Shown here piece after piece: positions 36,348 through 45,599 of a stretch of DNA of 64,000 nt. The stretch covers positions 62,001 to 126,000 of the forward strand of contig CAJYGB010000034.1 in assembly GCA_913774355.1 (NCBI GenBank), in the 5' to 3' direction. The first letter of the stretch is position 1, and every line of letters starts with the position of its first letter. This stretch comes from an uncultured Chryseobacterium sp. Its GTDB lineage: Bacteria; Bacteroidota; Bacteroidia; Flavobacteriales; Weeksellaceae. The notes beneath the pieces are model-generated. The model saw only the letters and a program-made list of their open reading frames with translations, ran no database searches and had not been told where the DNA came from. The position numbers and the translations under genes are program-made.

Positions 36348-36965
36348 TCAGCGCAAAACGGATAAAGTCTTGAGCAATATCTTAAGGTCATTTTTAAAGG
36401 AAAGATTGTGGTAATAGTCAATATTCATTTTTACCTTTTCAGGAAAAAGAACTTCGTCATTATATTGCAGGGAATTGGTTTGCTGACTCAGTATTTTTTC
36501 CTCATCCCTGAATTTAACTCCGGCCTCGCTGGTCAATCCGGGTTTTAGCTCAAGAACCAGCCGGTCATTCCCTTTCAGGGAATCATAATATCCCGGAATA
36601 TCCGGACGGGGCCCCACCAAAGACATTTCTCCTTTAAGGATATTGAACAATTGCGGTAATTCATCAAGCTTATATTTCCTCATCCAGTTCCCAACCGGAG
36701 ATTTCGTATGGGTTACCGCATGGTATGTCCTGAATTTATAGATGATGAAAATCTTGCCGTATCTCCCAATCCTTTCCTGCCTGAAAATGCCGGGAAAACC
36801 CGTATCTAAAGATGCGACCAGAAAAAGAACAAGAAGAACAGGGAGCAGTAGCATGGTTGCGGGTAAGACGATACCGTAATCCATCATTGCCTTCCACCAG
36901 GGATATTTTTTCACTTCAAAAATTTGCCCGGTAAAGATAGCGAAAGATGTGGATTGTGCACTCAC
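36348..36965 (-). CDS. Short bacterial sugar transferase, start uncertain
   Basis: A phosphoglycosyltransferase catalytic domain of at most 205 residues with one N-terminal helix (GIVLPATMLLLPVLLVLFLVA) and motifs FRQERIGRYGK, YKFRTYH, YKLDELPQLFNILKGEMSLVGPRPD and LKPGLTSEAGVKFRDEE. Such enzymes prime lipid-linked glycans. The upstream frame opens at a GTG (36965); the in-frame ATGs at residues 27-28 (36887) would give a shorter protein that begins at the membrane helix, like small PglC-type enzymes. It stands alone between a hairpin at 37.0 kb and the left-system promoter. It may be a leftover priming enzyme from past recombination. Confidence 0.8.
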   Translation of the reverse strand: MSAQSTSFAIFTGQIFEVKKYPWWKAMMDYGIVLPATMLLLPVLLVLFLVASLDTGFPGIFRQERIGRYGKIFIIYKFRTYHAVTHTKSPVGNWMRKYKLDELPQLFNILKGEMSLVGPRPDIPGYYDSLKGNDRLVLELKPGLTSEAGVKFRDEEKILSQQTNSLQYNDEVLFPEKVKMNIDYYHNLSFKNDLKILLKTLSVLR

Positions 36966-37001
36966 AGATCGAATAATTATCTCAAATCTTAAACATAAAA
37001 C

Positions 37002-37025
37002 AGCTTACTTCATGAAAAGCAAGCT
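37002..37025 (-). terminator. Terminator after the aminotransferase gene
   Basis: Arms 37002-37010 (agcttactt) and 37017-37025 (aagcaagct) pair fully on the minus-strand transcript with one G-U pair and are followed by GTTTTATGTTT. It supports a transcript end between the two polysaccharide systems. Confidence 0.6.
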
Positions 37026-37065
37026 GCTGTATTTATATCAGAATTCTTGTGAATGCAAATTAAGA

Positions 37066-37084
37066 GGCTGGAAGCCGGAAGTTT
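37066..37084 (+). repeat. Dispersed GGCYGGAAG-type repeat, short copy 3
   Basis: ggctggaagccggaagttt matches the two ends of copies 1 and 2 with the middle missing. It lies in the gap between the aminotransferase and sugar transferase genes. Confidence 0.5.
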
Positions 37085-37205
37085 CTTTTGCTAAATATTA
37101 TGATCAATAAGTCATTTGTTATTTATCACAGAAACTCTGCATCAATCCTGACTCACCAATTGAAACCCAATTCTCCATTTAATATAAACGGCTAACAAGG
37201 TTACT

Positions 37206-38342
37206 TTATGAAAATGTTTTCTTTATAACCGATCGTATTCTTGATCGGTCTTCATCAGAAAGATTCGAGCCCGAAGGCAGACACAGGCCATTATCAAATA
37301 ACTTCTTTGCTATATTTGTCCCATAATAAGGCGCATCTACAAAAACCGGCTGTAAATGCATCGGTTTCCACAATGGTCTTGATTCGATATTGTCTTCTAA
37401 GAAAGCCAACCTTAAATCTTCCCGCGTTTTACCGGTTATTTCAGGATTGACTATGATGGCAGACAGCCAGTGATTGGAAAAATAATCTCCTGATGGTTCG
37501 GAAAAAACCTCGACCCCCTCAATATCATTAAAAAGCTCAATATAAAAACCGTGCATTTTTCTGCGGGCTTCCACCCTGTCGTTCAGAACCTCCATCTGCC
37601 CGCGGCCGATTCCGGCCACAATATTGCTCATGCGATAGTTATACCCGATATGCGAATGCTGGTAATGAGGGGCATTATCCCTTGCCTGGGTGGAAAGGAA
37701 AACTGCTTTATCCTTATCTTCCTGCGTGTGGCAAACCAAAGCTCCGCCTCCTGAAGTAGTGATGATCTTATTGCCGTTGAAAGATAAAATTCCGAAACGC
37801 CCAAAAGTTCCGCAGGCTTTTCCTTTATAAGCAGATCCTAAAGCTTCGGCAGCATCCTCAATCACAGGAATATCATATTCTTCAGCAATTTTTAATATTT
37901 CATCCATTTTTGCAGGCATTCCATACAAATGAACGACGATGATGGCTTTAGGCTTTTTGCCCTTTGAAGTTCTGTCTTTTACCGCTACTTCAAGCGCTGC
38001 CGGACACATATTCCAGGTACTTTTTTCTGAGTCTATGAAAATTGGGGTGGCCCCACAGTAGGTGATGGGATTCGCGGAAGCTGAAAATGTCATCGACTGG
38101 CAGATCACCTCGTCACCATATTTTACGTCGCATTCGATCAAAGCCAGATGCAATGCCGCTGTTCCGGCAGAAAGTGCCGCCACCTTAACATTATCATCAT
38201 TTAAAAATGTTTCCAAGTCTTCTTCAAAACCATCGACATTTGGACCTAAAGGCGCTACCCAATTCGCATCAAATGCTTCGTTCACATATTTTTGTTCGTT
38301 TCCGCCCATGTGAGGGGAGGAAAGCCAGATTTTTGAGTTCAT
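37206..38342 (-). CDS. DegT/DnrJ/EryC1 aminotransferase (PglE-like)
   Basis: A 378-residue PLP enzyme that adds an amino group to a 4-keto nucleotide sugar. Family marks are LSAGTAALHLALI, SMTFSASANPITYCGATPIFID, VVHLYGMPAKMDEIL, PVIEDAAEALGS and the PLP lysine in LSFNGNKIITTSGGG. With the acetyltransferase and sugar transferase that flank it, it forms a PglC-D-E-like trio; the keto substrate would come from the FlaA1/PglF-type dehydratase at 59.7 kb. The product is probably a bacillosamine-type sugar. It is followed by a terminator. Confidence 0.93.
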   Translation of the reverse strand: MNSKIWLSSPHMGGNEQKYVNEAFDANWVAPLGPNVDGFEEDLETFLNDDNVKVAALSAGTAALHLALIECDVKYGDEVICQSMTFSASANPITYCGATPIFIDSEKSTWNMCPAALEVAVKDRTSKGKKPKAIIVVHLYGMPAKMDEILKIAEEYDIPVIEDAAEALGSAYKGKACGTFGRFGILSFNGNKIITTSGGGALVCHTQEDKDKAVFLSTQARDNAPHYQHSHIGYNYRMSNIVAGIGRGQMEVLNDRVEARRKMHGFYIELFNDIEGVEVFSEPSGDYFSNHWLSAIIVNPEITGKTREDLRLAFLEDNIESRPLWKPMHLQPVFVDAPYYGTNIAKKLFDNGLCLPSGSNLSDEDRSRIRSVIKKTFS

Positions 38343-38371
38343 ATATTTAATATTCAGTATTATTATTTATT

Positions 38372-38956
38372 TCAATTTATTATTTTTCCAGGATTTCCAA
38401 CAACTGTAGCTCCATCAGGAATATCTTTAATTATGACAGTTCCGGCTCCAATTGTACACCATTTCCCAATTGTAATTCCCTGAATGATGCATGCTCCAAT
38501 CCCAATATGGGTACCTTCACCAACTTTTACATCACCTGCTAATGCTGCGTTTGGAGAAATATGTACAAAATCCTCAATAATACAATCATGATCTATGGAA
38601 GAATTTGTATTGATAATGCAGTGTTTGCCGATTCTTGATTCAGAATTAATTGTTACACCTCCCATCACCACTGTTCCGACATTGATTGTACATCTTTTTG
38701 AAATAATTGATTTCGGATGAAACAATTTAACAAAATTCAGACCCGTATTTGAATCGGCAATCTTTTTTCTTGTCAAGTTATTTCCAATAGAAATTATAAA
38801 ATCTGCATTCTTATTAGGGATATCATTGAAAACTTTATATTCTAAAAGCTCTGTTTTTAAAACATCCTGATCTATAAATGCATCTATGACCACATTGTTT
38901 TCTTCGGCAATTTCAGCTATAACCTTTCCGTGTCCGCTTGCTCCGTATAAATACAT
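38372..38956 (-). CDS. PglD/NeuD-like sugar N-acetyltransferase
   Basis: A 194-residue acetyltransferase. Residues 1-75 form the small Rossmann-like PglD N-terminal domain that binds the nucleotide sugar (YLYGASGHGKVIAEIAEE), and the rest is a beta helix (GTVVMGGVTINSESRIG). The catalytic histidine lies in NTNSSIDHDCIIEDFVHISP. Family enzymes acetylate the 4-amino group of UDP-amino sugars with acetyl-CoA. It sits between the PglC-like and PglE-like genes with short gaps, which supports a joint pathway to UDP-diNAcBac or a close relative. Confidence 0.92.
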   Translation of the reverse strand: MYLYGASGHGKVIAEIAEENNVVIDAFIDQDVLKTELLEYKVFNDIPNKNADFIISIGNNLTRKKIADSNTGLNFVKLFHPKSIISKRCTINVGTVVMGGVTINSESRIGKHCIINTNSSIDHDCIIEDFVHISPNAALAGDVKVGEGTHIGIGACIIQGITIGKWCTIGAGTVIIKDIPDGATVVGNPGKIIN

Positions 38957-38977
38957 TTTGGATTTGTATGATTTTAA

Positions 38978-39586
38978 TTAATTATTTCCATTAAAAGCTT
39001 CAGTTGTCGCTTGCCCTTCCTGCGAAATTCCTTCACTTTTAAAAACTTTTTTAAATGTCATCAAAAAAACTTTTAAATCGGTCATGAAATTTAGATGATC
39101 CACATACCAGACATCCAGTTCAAATTTTTTTTTCCATGAAATTGCATTTCGGCCATTTACCTGTGCCCAACCCGTAATTCCGGGCCTTACTTCGTGCCGG
39201 CGTTTTTGTCTTTCATTATATAAAGATAAATATTGGGGAAGCAAGGGACGCGGCCCAATTAAAGACATATCGCCCTTTAAAACATTAATCAGTTGCGGAA
39301 GTTCATCCAGGGATATTTTCCTGACAAAAGCTCCTATTGCAGTGAGTCTTTCAGCATCCGGAAGCAAATTTCCATTACTATCCTTCTTATCATTCATCGT
39401 TTTAAATTTGATGATGTTAAAAAGCTTTCCGTTTAATCCAGGACGTGACTGAAAGAAAAAAGGTTTTCCATTGTTCGCAAAATACAGTACAATAGTTATA
39501 GTCAAAAAAATTGGAGAAAGTATTACCAATCCTATGGATGCAACAATAAAATCAAATATTCTTTTAATAAAATATTTATACAACAT
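38978..39586 (-). CDS. PglC-like initiating sugar transferase
   Basis: A 202-residue small phosphoglycosyltransferase with one membrane re-entrant helix ([26 protein letters not shown]) and the catalytic motifs [47 protein letters not shown] and [10 protein letters not shown]. PglC-type enzymes move a phospho-amino-sugar (such as diNAcBac-1-P) from UDP to undecaprenyl phosphate. Its start overlaps the stop of the GT4 gene by 11 bases. It is the likely priming step of the right-hand system. Confidence 0.93.
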   Translation of the reverse strand: MLYKYFIKRIFDFIVASIGLVILSPIFLTITIVLYFANNGKPFFFQSRPGLNGKLFNIIKFKTMNDKKDSNGNLLPDAERLTAIGAFVRKISLDELPQLINVLKGDMSLIGPRPLLPQYLSLYNERQKRRHEVRPGITGWAQVNGRNAISWKKKFELDVWYVDHLNFMTDLKVFLMTFKKVFKSEGISQEGQATTEAFNGNN

Positions 39587-40751
39587 ATCCTTTTTCTTTT
39601 AATAAGAAGTCATATTCTTCAAGTAAAGCATTCCAGACCACGGATTGCTCGTATCTCGTTGTGATTAGCAATCTGCTTTTTTGACTTAATTTTTTGTAAT
39701 AATCTTTATCGCTTGTAAGACGAAGCATACTATTAAATATGGATTCAGTATTTTTTGATGGTATAATCATTCCATTTTCATCTTGTCTAATTATCTCATT
39801 ACATCCATTAATGTCGGATACAATACTAGGAAGTCCCATTGCACCCGCCTGTATAACAACATTTGGAAATCCTTCTCGATAACTTGGAAATACCAATGCA
39901 TTTGAAATAGCAAAATATGGACGTACGTCTTTTTGAAATCCTACACTAATTATATTATGATTATTTTGAATTTCTTTTAAAACTTCAGGTAAAAGCGGAT
40001 CGAATTCTATCTCCAAAGAACCAACAAGTAATAATTTGGATTCAATATTATTATTTGTACTTGCTAAAAGTTTTTTAAAAGCAGTAATCAATTCATTTAT
40101 CCCTTTATCACCGACTAAACGTCCAACAAATATAAAAACAAAATCATTTTCATTTATATTTAATGCATTTCTAAGCTTAACCTTATTTTCATTAGAAATT
40201 TTTTGTGGACTAAAAAAATCAACATCTATCCCATTTACATTACCATTTGCTAAAACTTTTAAAGGCTTTGAAGTTATATTAAATTTCGAAAGATCATTTT
40301 TTACTCCATTCCCTTCAGGATAAATATTTGTTGCTGCCCAACATAACAATTTATCCATGTATATTAATAGTTTTTGCATTCCTCCAGTTTTTGTTGGAAA
40401 AATTAAACCTGTAAAAGTGTGAATACGAATAGGAATTCTTGCTAATTTTGCAGCAAGCATTGAAAGCAAGCCAGCTTTTGGTGTAATTGAGTGAACGATT
40501 ACTGGTTTTTCTCTTTTAAAAACTTTGTACAAGTGATAAAATGATTTTAAGTCTTGCAGTATAGAGATTTTTCTTTTCATCTCTACACTTGTTGTTCTTA
40601 TACATTCACGTTGTCCAACTATTTTAAGATTTTCATCGTTACTTGATAAAGCCACAACTTCATATTTTTTACTCAGAAAAGACAATTGTCCCTTCAAGAG
40701 AATGTTTAAAGATAAAGGAATAGTTGAAGTTCGAATTATTTTGATTTTCAT
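39576..40751 (-). CDS. Glycosyltransferase, GT4 family (PglA-like)
   Basis: A 391-residue GT-B enzyme. It opens with [21 protein letters not shown], has a mid [29 protein letters not shown] motif typical of PglA/CapM-type enzymes that act right after the priming sugar, and [20 protein letters not shown]. At the E-x7-E site it reads [13 protein letters not shown], with glutamine for the second glutamate, which is odd. Next to the PglC-like gene, it probably adds the second sugar. Donor unknown. Confidence 0.9.
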   Translation of the reverse strand: MKIKIIRTSTIPLSLNILLKGQLSFLSKKYEVVALSSNDENLKIVGQRECIRTTSVEMKRKISILQDLKSFYHLYKVFKREKPVIVHSITPKAGLLSMLAAKLARIPIRIHTFTGLIFPTKTGGMQKLLIYMDKLLCWAATNIYPEGNGVKNDLSKFNITSKPLKVLANGNVNGIDVDFFSPQKISNENKVKLRNALNINENDFVFIFVGRLVGDKGINELITAFKKLLASTNNNIESKLLLVGSLEIEFDPLLPEVLKEIQNNHNIISVGFQKDVRPYFAISNALVFPSYREGFPNVVIQAGAMGLPSIVSDINGCNEIIRQDENGMIIPSKNTESIFNSMLRLTSDKDYYKKLSQKSRLLITTRYEQSVVWNALLEEYDFLLKEKGYVV

Positions 40752-40813
40752 AATTAAATCTGTATAAATAGATTTTATCAGTTTTTCATTTCAAAGAATA
40801 TTCAGTCAGTATT

Positions 40814-42109
40814 TCAATTATTTTTTGAAAATTTTTTGAAATCATTAAAGAGATCTTGTCTAATATATTGAATGTCATGATTTTTTTTCAAGCAGTTTAG
40901 TGCTTTTTGTCTGTACTCTAAAATAATTTCTTTGTTATTAATCAAATTTACTAAAATACTTTTCACATTTTCAAGATTGTCTATGCAGATCGCAGCATCC
41001 TCATTGCGTAAATATTTATATCCTGAATGTCCATTCCAGCTTATACACAGCACAGCACAACCGCTAGCTAAACAATCTACTATTTTGGTAGAAAATGACA
41101 GTCTTGTAAGCAATTTATATTTTAAACTAAAAGCTTCAACGTGAAGCATAATGTCGGATTTATTGTATAATTGCTTTAATGTATATTGACTTACAGCAGC
41201 ATACAAAAAAGAACTTTTATTATCATTAAGTTTAGTTTTAATATCATCAGTAATTATTGAGTTAGTATAAACATTAAGCTCAATCTCGACATTGGTTTTA
41301 TTGATCTCTTTAAGTACCTCAGATATATGGGATAATGTTTCCATCCTACCACAACATAAATTTCCTGCATAAATAAGTCGAATAGGTTTTCCTACCGAAT
41401 TCTTATCAATTATTTCTTTATTATCACCTCCTTTTCGAAGTATCTTCATATTAGCTCCAAGGGCATTTGTTAATTCTTGTTTTTGCTCTTCGGTCATTGT
41501 ATATGTAAGCGAATACTTTCGAAATGTTTTTTTTAAGCTTTTACGTAAAGAAAATCTATATAACCAATAAAGAGGTGATAATCTGAATTGTCTAAAGGAA
41601 TAATGATCGTCTGATATATAGGAAATAATTTTTGCATCAGTTTTCCCAGCGATATATCTGGTCATACTTAACATGTAATGACTACCATAACAAGGAGCAA
41701 AAACAACATCAGGATTAAATTCTTTGATGAATAATTCTAAATCTTTACTGTTCCAGTTTGAAAATTTCCATAGAACTTCTCTGAGAATATCGAATATCAG
41801 CCAATGATGTCTTTTAAAAAAAGAATAAAATGAATATTCATTTGATGAATTTTCTATGTTTTGTAAATTATGTTTGGGATATTCAACAAATGTTTTCTTA
41901 AGTCCTATTTTTTCTTTTCTAAAAAAATGCTTTATCATCATCATATCTGTTATTTGATAATAATTTTTACAAACATTATTTTCAGGCATTCCTGGGCTGC
42001 AATAAATTTGTGCAAACTCAGCATCGAAACCTTCAAAAAGATTGCTCAAAACATTCCCTCCATTATTTTTAGTTGTCCACAATTCTTGGGAAATTATTAA
42101 AATTCTCAT
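40814..42109 (-). CDS. Glycosyltransferase, GT4-like
   Basis: A 431-residue protein with a GT-B layout: MRILIISQELWTTKNNGGNVLSN at the start, a long middle with FAPCYGSHYMLSMTRYIA, and a C-terminal nucleotide-binding half with RLIYAGNLCCGRMETLSHISE, ASGCAVLCISWNGHSGYKYL. The base composition is strongly AT-rich. It should act in the cytoplasm on the right-hand repeat unit. Donor and linkage are unknown. Confidence 0.82.
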   Translation of the reverse strand: MRILIISQELWTTKNNGGNVLSNLFEGFDAEFAQIYCSPGMPENNVCKNYYQITDMMMIKHFFRKEKIGLKKTFVEYPKHNLQNIENSSNEYSFYSFFKRHHWLIFDILREVLWKFSNWNSKDLELFIKEFNPDVVFAPCYGSHYMLSMTRYIAGKTDAKIISYISDDHYSFRQFRLSPLYWLYRFSLRKSLKKTFRKYSLTYTMTEEQKQELTNALGANMKILRKGGDNKEIIDKNSVGKPIRLIYAGNLCCGRMETLSHISEVLKEINKTNVEIELNVYTNSIITDDIKTKLNDNKSSFLYAAVSQYTLKQLYNKSDIMLHVEAFSLKYKLLTRLSFSTKIVDCLASGCAVLCISWNGHSGYKYLRNEDAAICIDNLENVKSILVNLINNKEIILEYRQKALNCLKKNHDIQYIRQDLFNDFKKFSKNN

Positions 42110-42115
42110 ATTCTA

Positions 42116-43117
42116 TTAACCTTTTCTTCTAATGACTGAGCGAAAATTATACATTTTAGATAACAATATTGATGTTAAATGTACACCCAACAAACTACAG
42201 AGATATTTTGTCTGTAATGTTTTTTTATTTAGGGCAAAATTAAATAGTTCTTTTCTCTTTTCAATTTCTTTTATCATTACATCTCTTTCATTAGTTGGTA
42301 ATTTTGCAACTAGAAACACAACAATTGACAGTAAATAAGCTAAAAAACCCTTCAATGCCAAATATAATTTTTCAGGATAATTCCCATTATCCAATATCTT
42401 ATTCCATTTATCAATAATAAGAAACTGATCTTTCACATTCTTAGTTTTAATCGTATCTGTTATTGATCCTGCACGATTTTGGCGGTAGACATATAATGTC
42501 TGATTATATTCTTTATATTTTTTGACAAACAATGATAAATGAATAAACCAATCACTATCTTCTCCCGTTAAACCTGTAGTAAAGAAAATTTCATTATCTA
42601 TTATAACTGACCTTTTTACAACCCTCGACCATGCAGATGAAGCCTGATTTGCTGATTTTACCAAATTGTATAATGTTTCGTCCGGAGAATCAACAATGTC
42701 TAAAGAATTATCTATTATTTTCTCAAATAAAGTATTCGAATCATCATAGAGCAATTTAAATTTTAAGATAACTGTATCTATATCTGGATTTTTATTTAAA
42801 ATCGTAGCAATATTTGATAAATGTGAGATACCCTCCCAATAATCGTCACTATCAATAAAAATTAAATAATCTCCTTTTGAAAACTTTATACCATAATTTC
42901 TAGCGTCTGACAACCCTCCATTTTCTTTATGAATAACTTTTATTCTCTCATCTTGAGAAGCATAATTGTCGCAGATTTCAGGGCATGAATCTGGTGAGCC
43001 ATCATCAATTAAAAGTACTTCGAAATCTTTAAAATCTTGTAAAAGCACACTATCAACACAAGTATGGATATATTTTTCAACTTTATAGACGGGAATGATT
43101 ATACTAAAAAATGGCAT
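42116..43117 (-). CDS. Glycosyltransferase, GT2 family
   Basis: A 333-residue GT-A enzyme with FSIIIPVYKVEKYIHTCVDS, LLIDDGSPDSCPEICDNYA, GLSDARNYGIKFSKGDYLIFIDSDDYW (the DxD site) and a C-terminal hydrophobic stretch (GFLAYLLSIVVFLVAKL). It belongs to the common EpsJ/WfgS-like GT2 group of capsule clusters. Donor unknown. It is AT-rich, with 6 bases to the next gene. Confidence 0.92.
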   Translation of the reverse strand: MPFFSIIIPVYKVEKYIHTCVDSVLLQDFKDFEVLLIDDGSPDSCPEICDNYASQDERIKVIHKENGGLSDARNYGIKFSKGDYLIFIDSDDYWEGISHLSNIATILNKNPDIDTVILKFKLLYDDSNTLFEKIIDNSLDIVDSPDETLYNLVKSANQASSAWSRVVKRSVIIDNEIFFTTGLTGEDSDWFIHLSLFVKKYKEYNQTLYVYRQNRAGSITDTIKTKNVKDQFLIIDKWNKILDNGNYPEKLYLALKGFLAYLLSIVVFLVAKLPTNERDVMIKEIEKRKELFNFALNKKTLQTKYLCSLLGVHLTSILLSKMYNFRSVIRRKG

Positions 43118-43124
43118 ATAATAT

Positions 43125-44636
43125 TTAATTAAATCTCTTTGTTATCACTGATGCAAATAAATCCTTCTCTTCTTTTTTTAGCCCAAAACCAAACATTAAA
43201 GCTAAATAAACAATTCCAATTATAAATGCTTTAACAAACAGAGTAAAGAAATCACTTGTTTTAATATAATAATTCATAGCTAATCCTATTCCTATAACTA
43301 TTAAGAAAAGCGGAAGCATTTTTACAAAAGAACTTTTCAGGAAATAAACAACATTAATTTTCATGACTTTTTGATATATAATATTCATCACAACAACCTG
43401 AAAAATAGAAATTCCGAGGCTAATGCCCAAGGCTGCACCCAAAGCACCAAATTTCGGAATTAAAAATATAGAAGATATTATACTTACTATTGATGAACAT
43501 ATATATATAAGTGCTGTATATTTTAATTTATTTTCAACATACATTAATGTGGATGCAATATTTTGTGTTATAGGAACCAAACCAGGAATTACCAAAAGAA
43601 TAACAACAAGATATGATTCTTTAAATTTTTCTCCCATCCACAATACTATAAATTCTTTTCCGAAAATAATAATCCCTATTACTAATAAGCCTACTACAAA
43701 CAACTGGATTCTTCCTACTTTAATCATCAACTCTGTAACCTTTGATTTATCATTTGATTCAGAATTTAAGGCAGTAACTCTAGGCAAGAACATTCCGTTC
43801 AGAGCACCGGCAAACGTCCAAACATAGCCTTCGATAATTATTCCAATTGAAAAAATTGAAATTGCTGTGGTACCGGAATAAATTGCAAGCAACGTAGGAG
43901 AAATATTAATAAGTAAACGCTGAGCAATCCCTATTATAGTTACCCACGCGGAAAACCCGAAGATTTGCTTTTTTAATTCTTTGCTTTTGAATTTAAAATC
44001 TACATTAATATTTGTATGCTTCCTTAGGTAAAACAATTTTATGATTATAATAAAGATCCCGACAAGTGCATTAATAAATACTAAAGAATATAATTTATAC
44101 CCAAAATACAAGGCTATAACCATCAATACAATTGTTAAGCATTTATTAATAAAATCACATAATTTTAAAAATACAAAGCGCTCAAATGCAATTACAACAC
44201 CATTGAGAGAGGAAAATGGAAAAGAAAGTAAACTAAACAAACCAGCAATAATATATATGCTTTTAAATTTTTCAATTTCTACATCATTTAACTCTTTAAA
44301 AATATTATCTAGTAAAAAGAAAAATACTACCAAAGCAGTAAAGATACATAAGTTTATATATAAATATATCTTTGATGTAAGACCTAATATTTGATTTATT
44401 TTTTGCTCATCATTTTCTATTCTGTATTTAGAGATAAATCTAGCAACTGCATCTCCCAAACCAAAATCCATAATAAAATATGTAAGAAAAGATGTTACAA
44501 GTACATACAGACCATAGTCTGAAACTCCAATTTGCTTAATCATCCAGGGAGTGTATATTAAACCTGTAATTATATTAAAAACAATTGTCGCATATGACAA
44601 TATTGCCCCTTTCTTTAACTCTTGTGAATTACTCAT
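43125..44636 (-). CDS. Wzx-type flippase (right system)
   Basis: The start is the ATG at 44636 (MSNSQELKKG); a longer frame needs a non-ATG start and would overlap the upstream gene. The protein is 503 residues with about 14 helices of the polysaccharide flippase family: GAILSYATIVFNIITGLIYTPWMIKQIGVSDYGLYVLVTS, DFGLGDAVARFISKYR and helix pairs to the end. It should flip the lipid-linked repeat unit of the right-hand system. It shares the layout but little evident sequence with the flippase at 32.2 kb. Confidence 0.9.
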   Translation of the reverse strand: MSNSQELKKGAILSYATIVFNIITGLIYTPWMIKQIGVSDYGLYVLVTSFLTYFIMDFGLGDAVARFISKYRIENDEQKINQILGLTSKIYLYINLCIFTALVVFFFLLDNIFKELNDVEIEKFKSIYIIAGLFSLLSFPFSSLNGVVIAFERFVFLKLCDFINKCLTIVLMVIALYFGYKLYSLVFINALVGIFIIIIKLFYLRKHTNINVDFKFKSKELKKQIFGFSAWVTIIGIAQRLLINISPTLLAIYSGTTAISIFSIGIIIEGYVWTFAGALNGMFLPRVTALNSESNDKSKVTELMIKVGRIQLFVVGLLVIGIIIFGKEFIVLWMGEKFKESYLVVILLVIPGLVPITQNIASTLMYVENKLKYTALIYICSSIVSIISSIFLIPKFGALGAALGISLGISIFQVVVMNIIYQKVMKINVVYFLKSSFVKMLPLFLIVIGIGLAMNYYIKTSDFFTLFVKAFIIGIVYLALMFGFGLKKEEKDLFASVITKRFN

Positions 44637-44643
44637 TTTCAAT

Positions 44644-45597
44644 TTATCTAATACCAAGTAATGTATTATAAAATTTTAATAGGTTAATTTTTTCTGCAAT
44701 ATATTTCCCAATCAATACAATAAATAGACTTACAATTAAATAAACTAAAGGGTTGAAAAATTGTGTCGCGTAGTTTATTATTAAAAATTTTCTAATAGGA
44801 AATACTAAAAAATGAATTAGATAAATTGTAAAAGTATAATCTGCAATTTTAAGAATATTTTTTTTATTAAAAAATTTCAAGCAAGAAATGGAAAAAACAG
44901 CTATCATACCTAAAAGATCATTTATTATAGCCAATTTAGAGAAATAGCCATGTTCAGTTTCTAAATTAATTGATAGTAATAAAAACAATAAATATAAGAT
45001 TATAATCCTAAATCGATACTTATTAATAAAAACTAAAAAATTAAAAAAATAATTTTTGAACAAGATTCCTACAGCAAAAAAGCCTATCCAATTAAAAGGA
45101 TTTAAGTAATTGTTGATATCCAAGTAAGAGTTTATAATATTAAAACTCGTTAGTAATAAAGATACAATGTTTAGAAAGATAATTAAATAACAAAAAAAAA
45201 TTTTTTCAGAAATAGAAAAGATTAAATAACATATGATTAAAATTGTTAGATAATATAAATAAGTACCGTTTCCAATAATCCAATTACCCCATGAAATAAA
45301 ATTTTTAGGTTCTTTACTTATAAAAAACACAGCTGAACCCCAAAATAGCCAAGGAATAAAAATACTCGTTACTTTTTTTTTAAAAAAAACAGCGAAGCCG
45401 TACTTTGAAATATTAAAAAAATATCCCGCAATAAAAAAAAATGTCACAACACCTAAGCATCCTAATCTTTCGGCTAAGTGGCTATAATAAGAACAGTCAT
45501 TTATTCTTGAATGGGCTAGAATAACACAAAGTATTGAGAAAATTTTCGCAATATTTAGAATGGAACCTGTGTCCCTTCTAATAAGATTATTAATCAT
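44644..45597 (-). CDS. Acyltransferase family 3 membrane protein, likely O-acetyltransferase
   Basis: A 317-residue integral membrane protein with about ten helices of the AT3/OafA type. The family mark is the early CVILAHSRINDCSYYSHLAERLGCLGVVTFFFIAGYFF, with the conserved histidine in the first helix. Such proteins O-acetylate surface glycans using cytoplasmic acetyl-CoA. It is unusually rich in Phe, Ile and Asn from AT-rich codons. Short gaps on both sides place it in the right-hand operon. Confidence 0.88.
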   Translation of the reverse strand: MINNLIRRDTGSILNIAKIFSILCVILAHSRINDCSYYSHLAERLGCLGVVTFFFIAGYFFNISKYGFAVFFKKKVTSIFIPWLFWGSAVFFISKEPKNFISWGNWIIGNGTYLYYLTILIICYLIFSISEKIFFCYLIIFLNIVSLLLTSFNIINSYLDINNYLNPFNWIGFFAVGILFKNYFFNFLVFINKYRFRIIILYLLFLLLSINLETEHGYFSKLAIINDLLGMIAVFSISCLKFFNKKNILKIADYTFTIYLIHFLVFPIRKFLIINYATQFFNPLVYLIVSLFIVLIGKYIAEKINLLKFYNTLLGIR

Positions 45598-45599
45598 GA

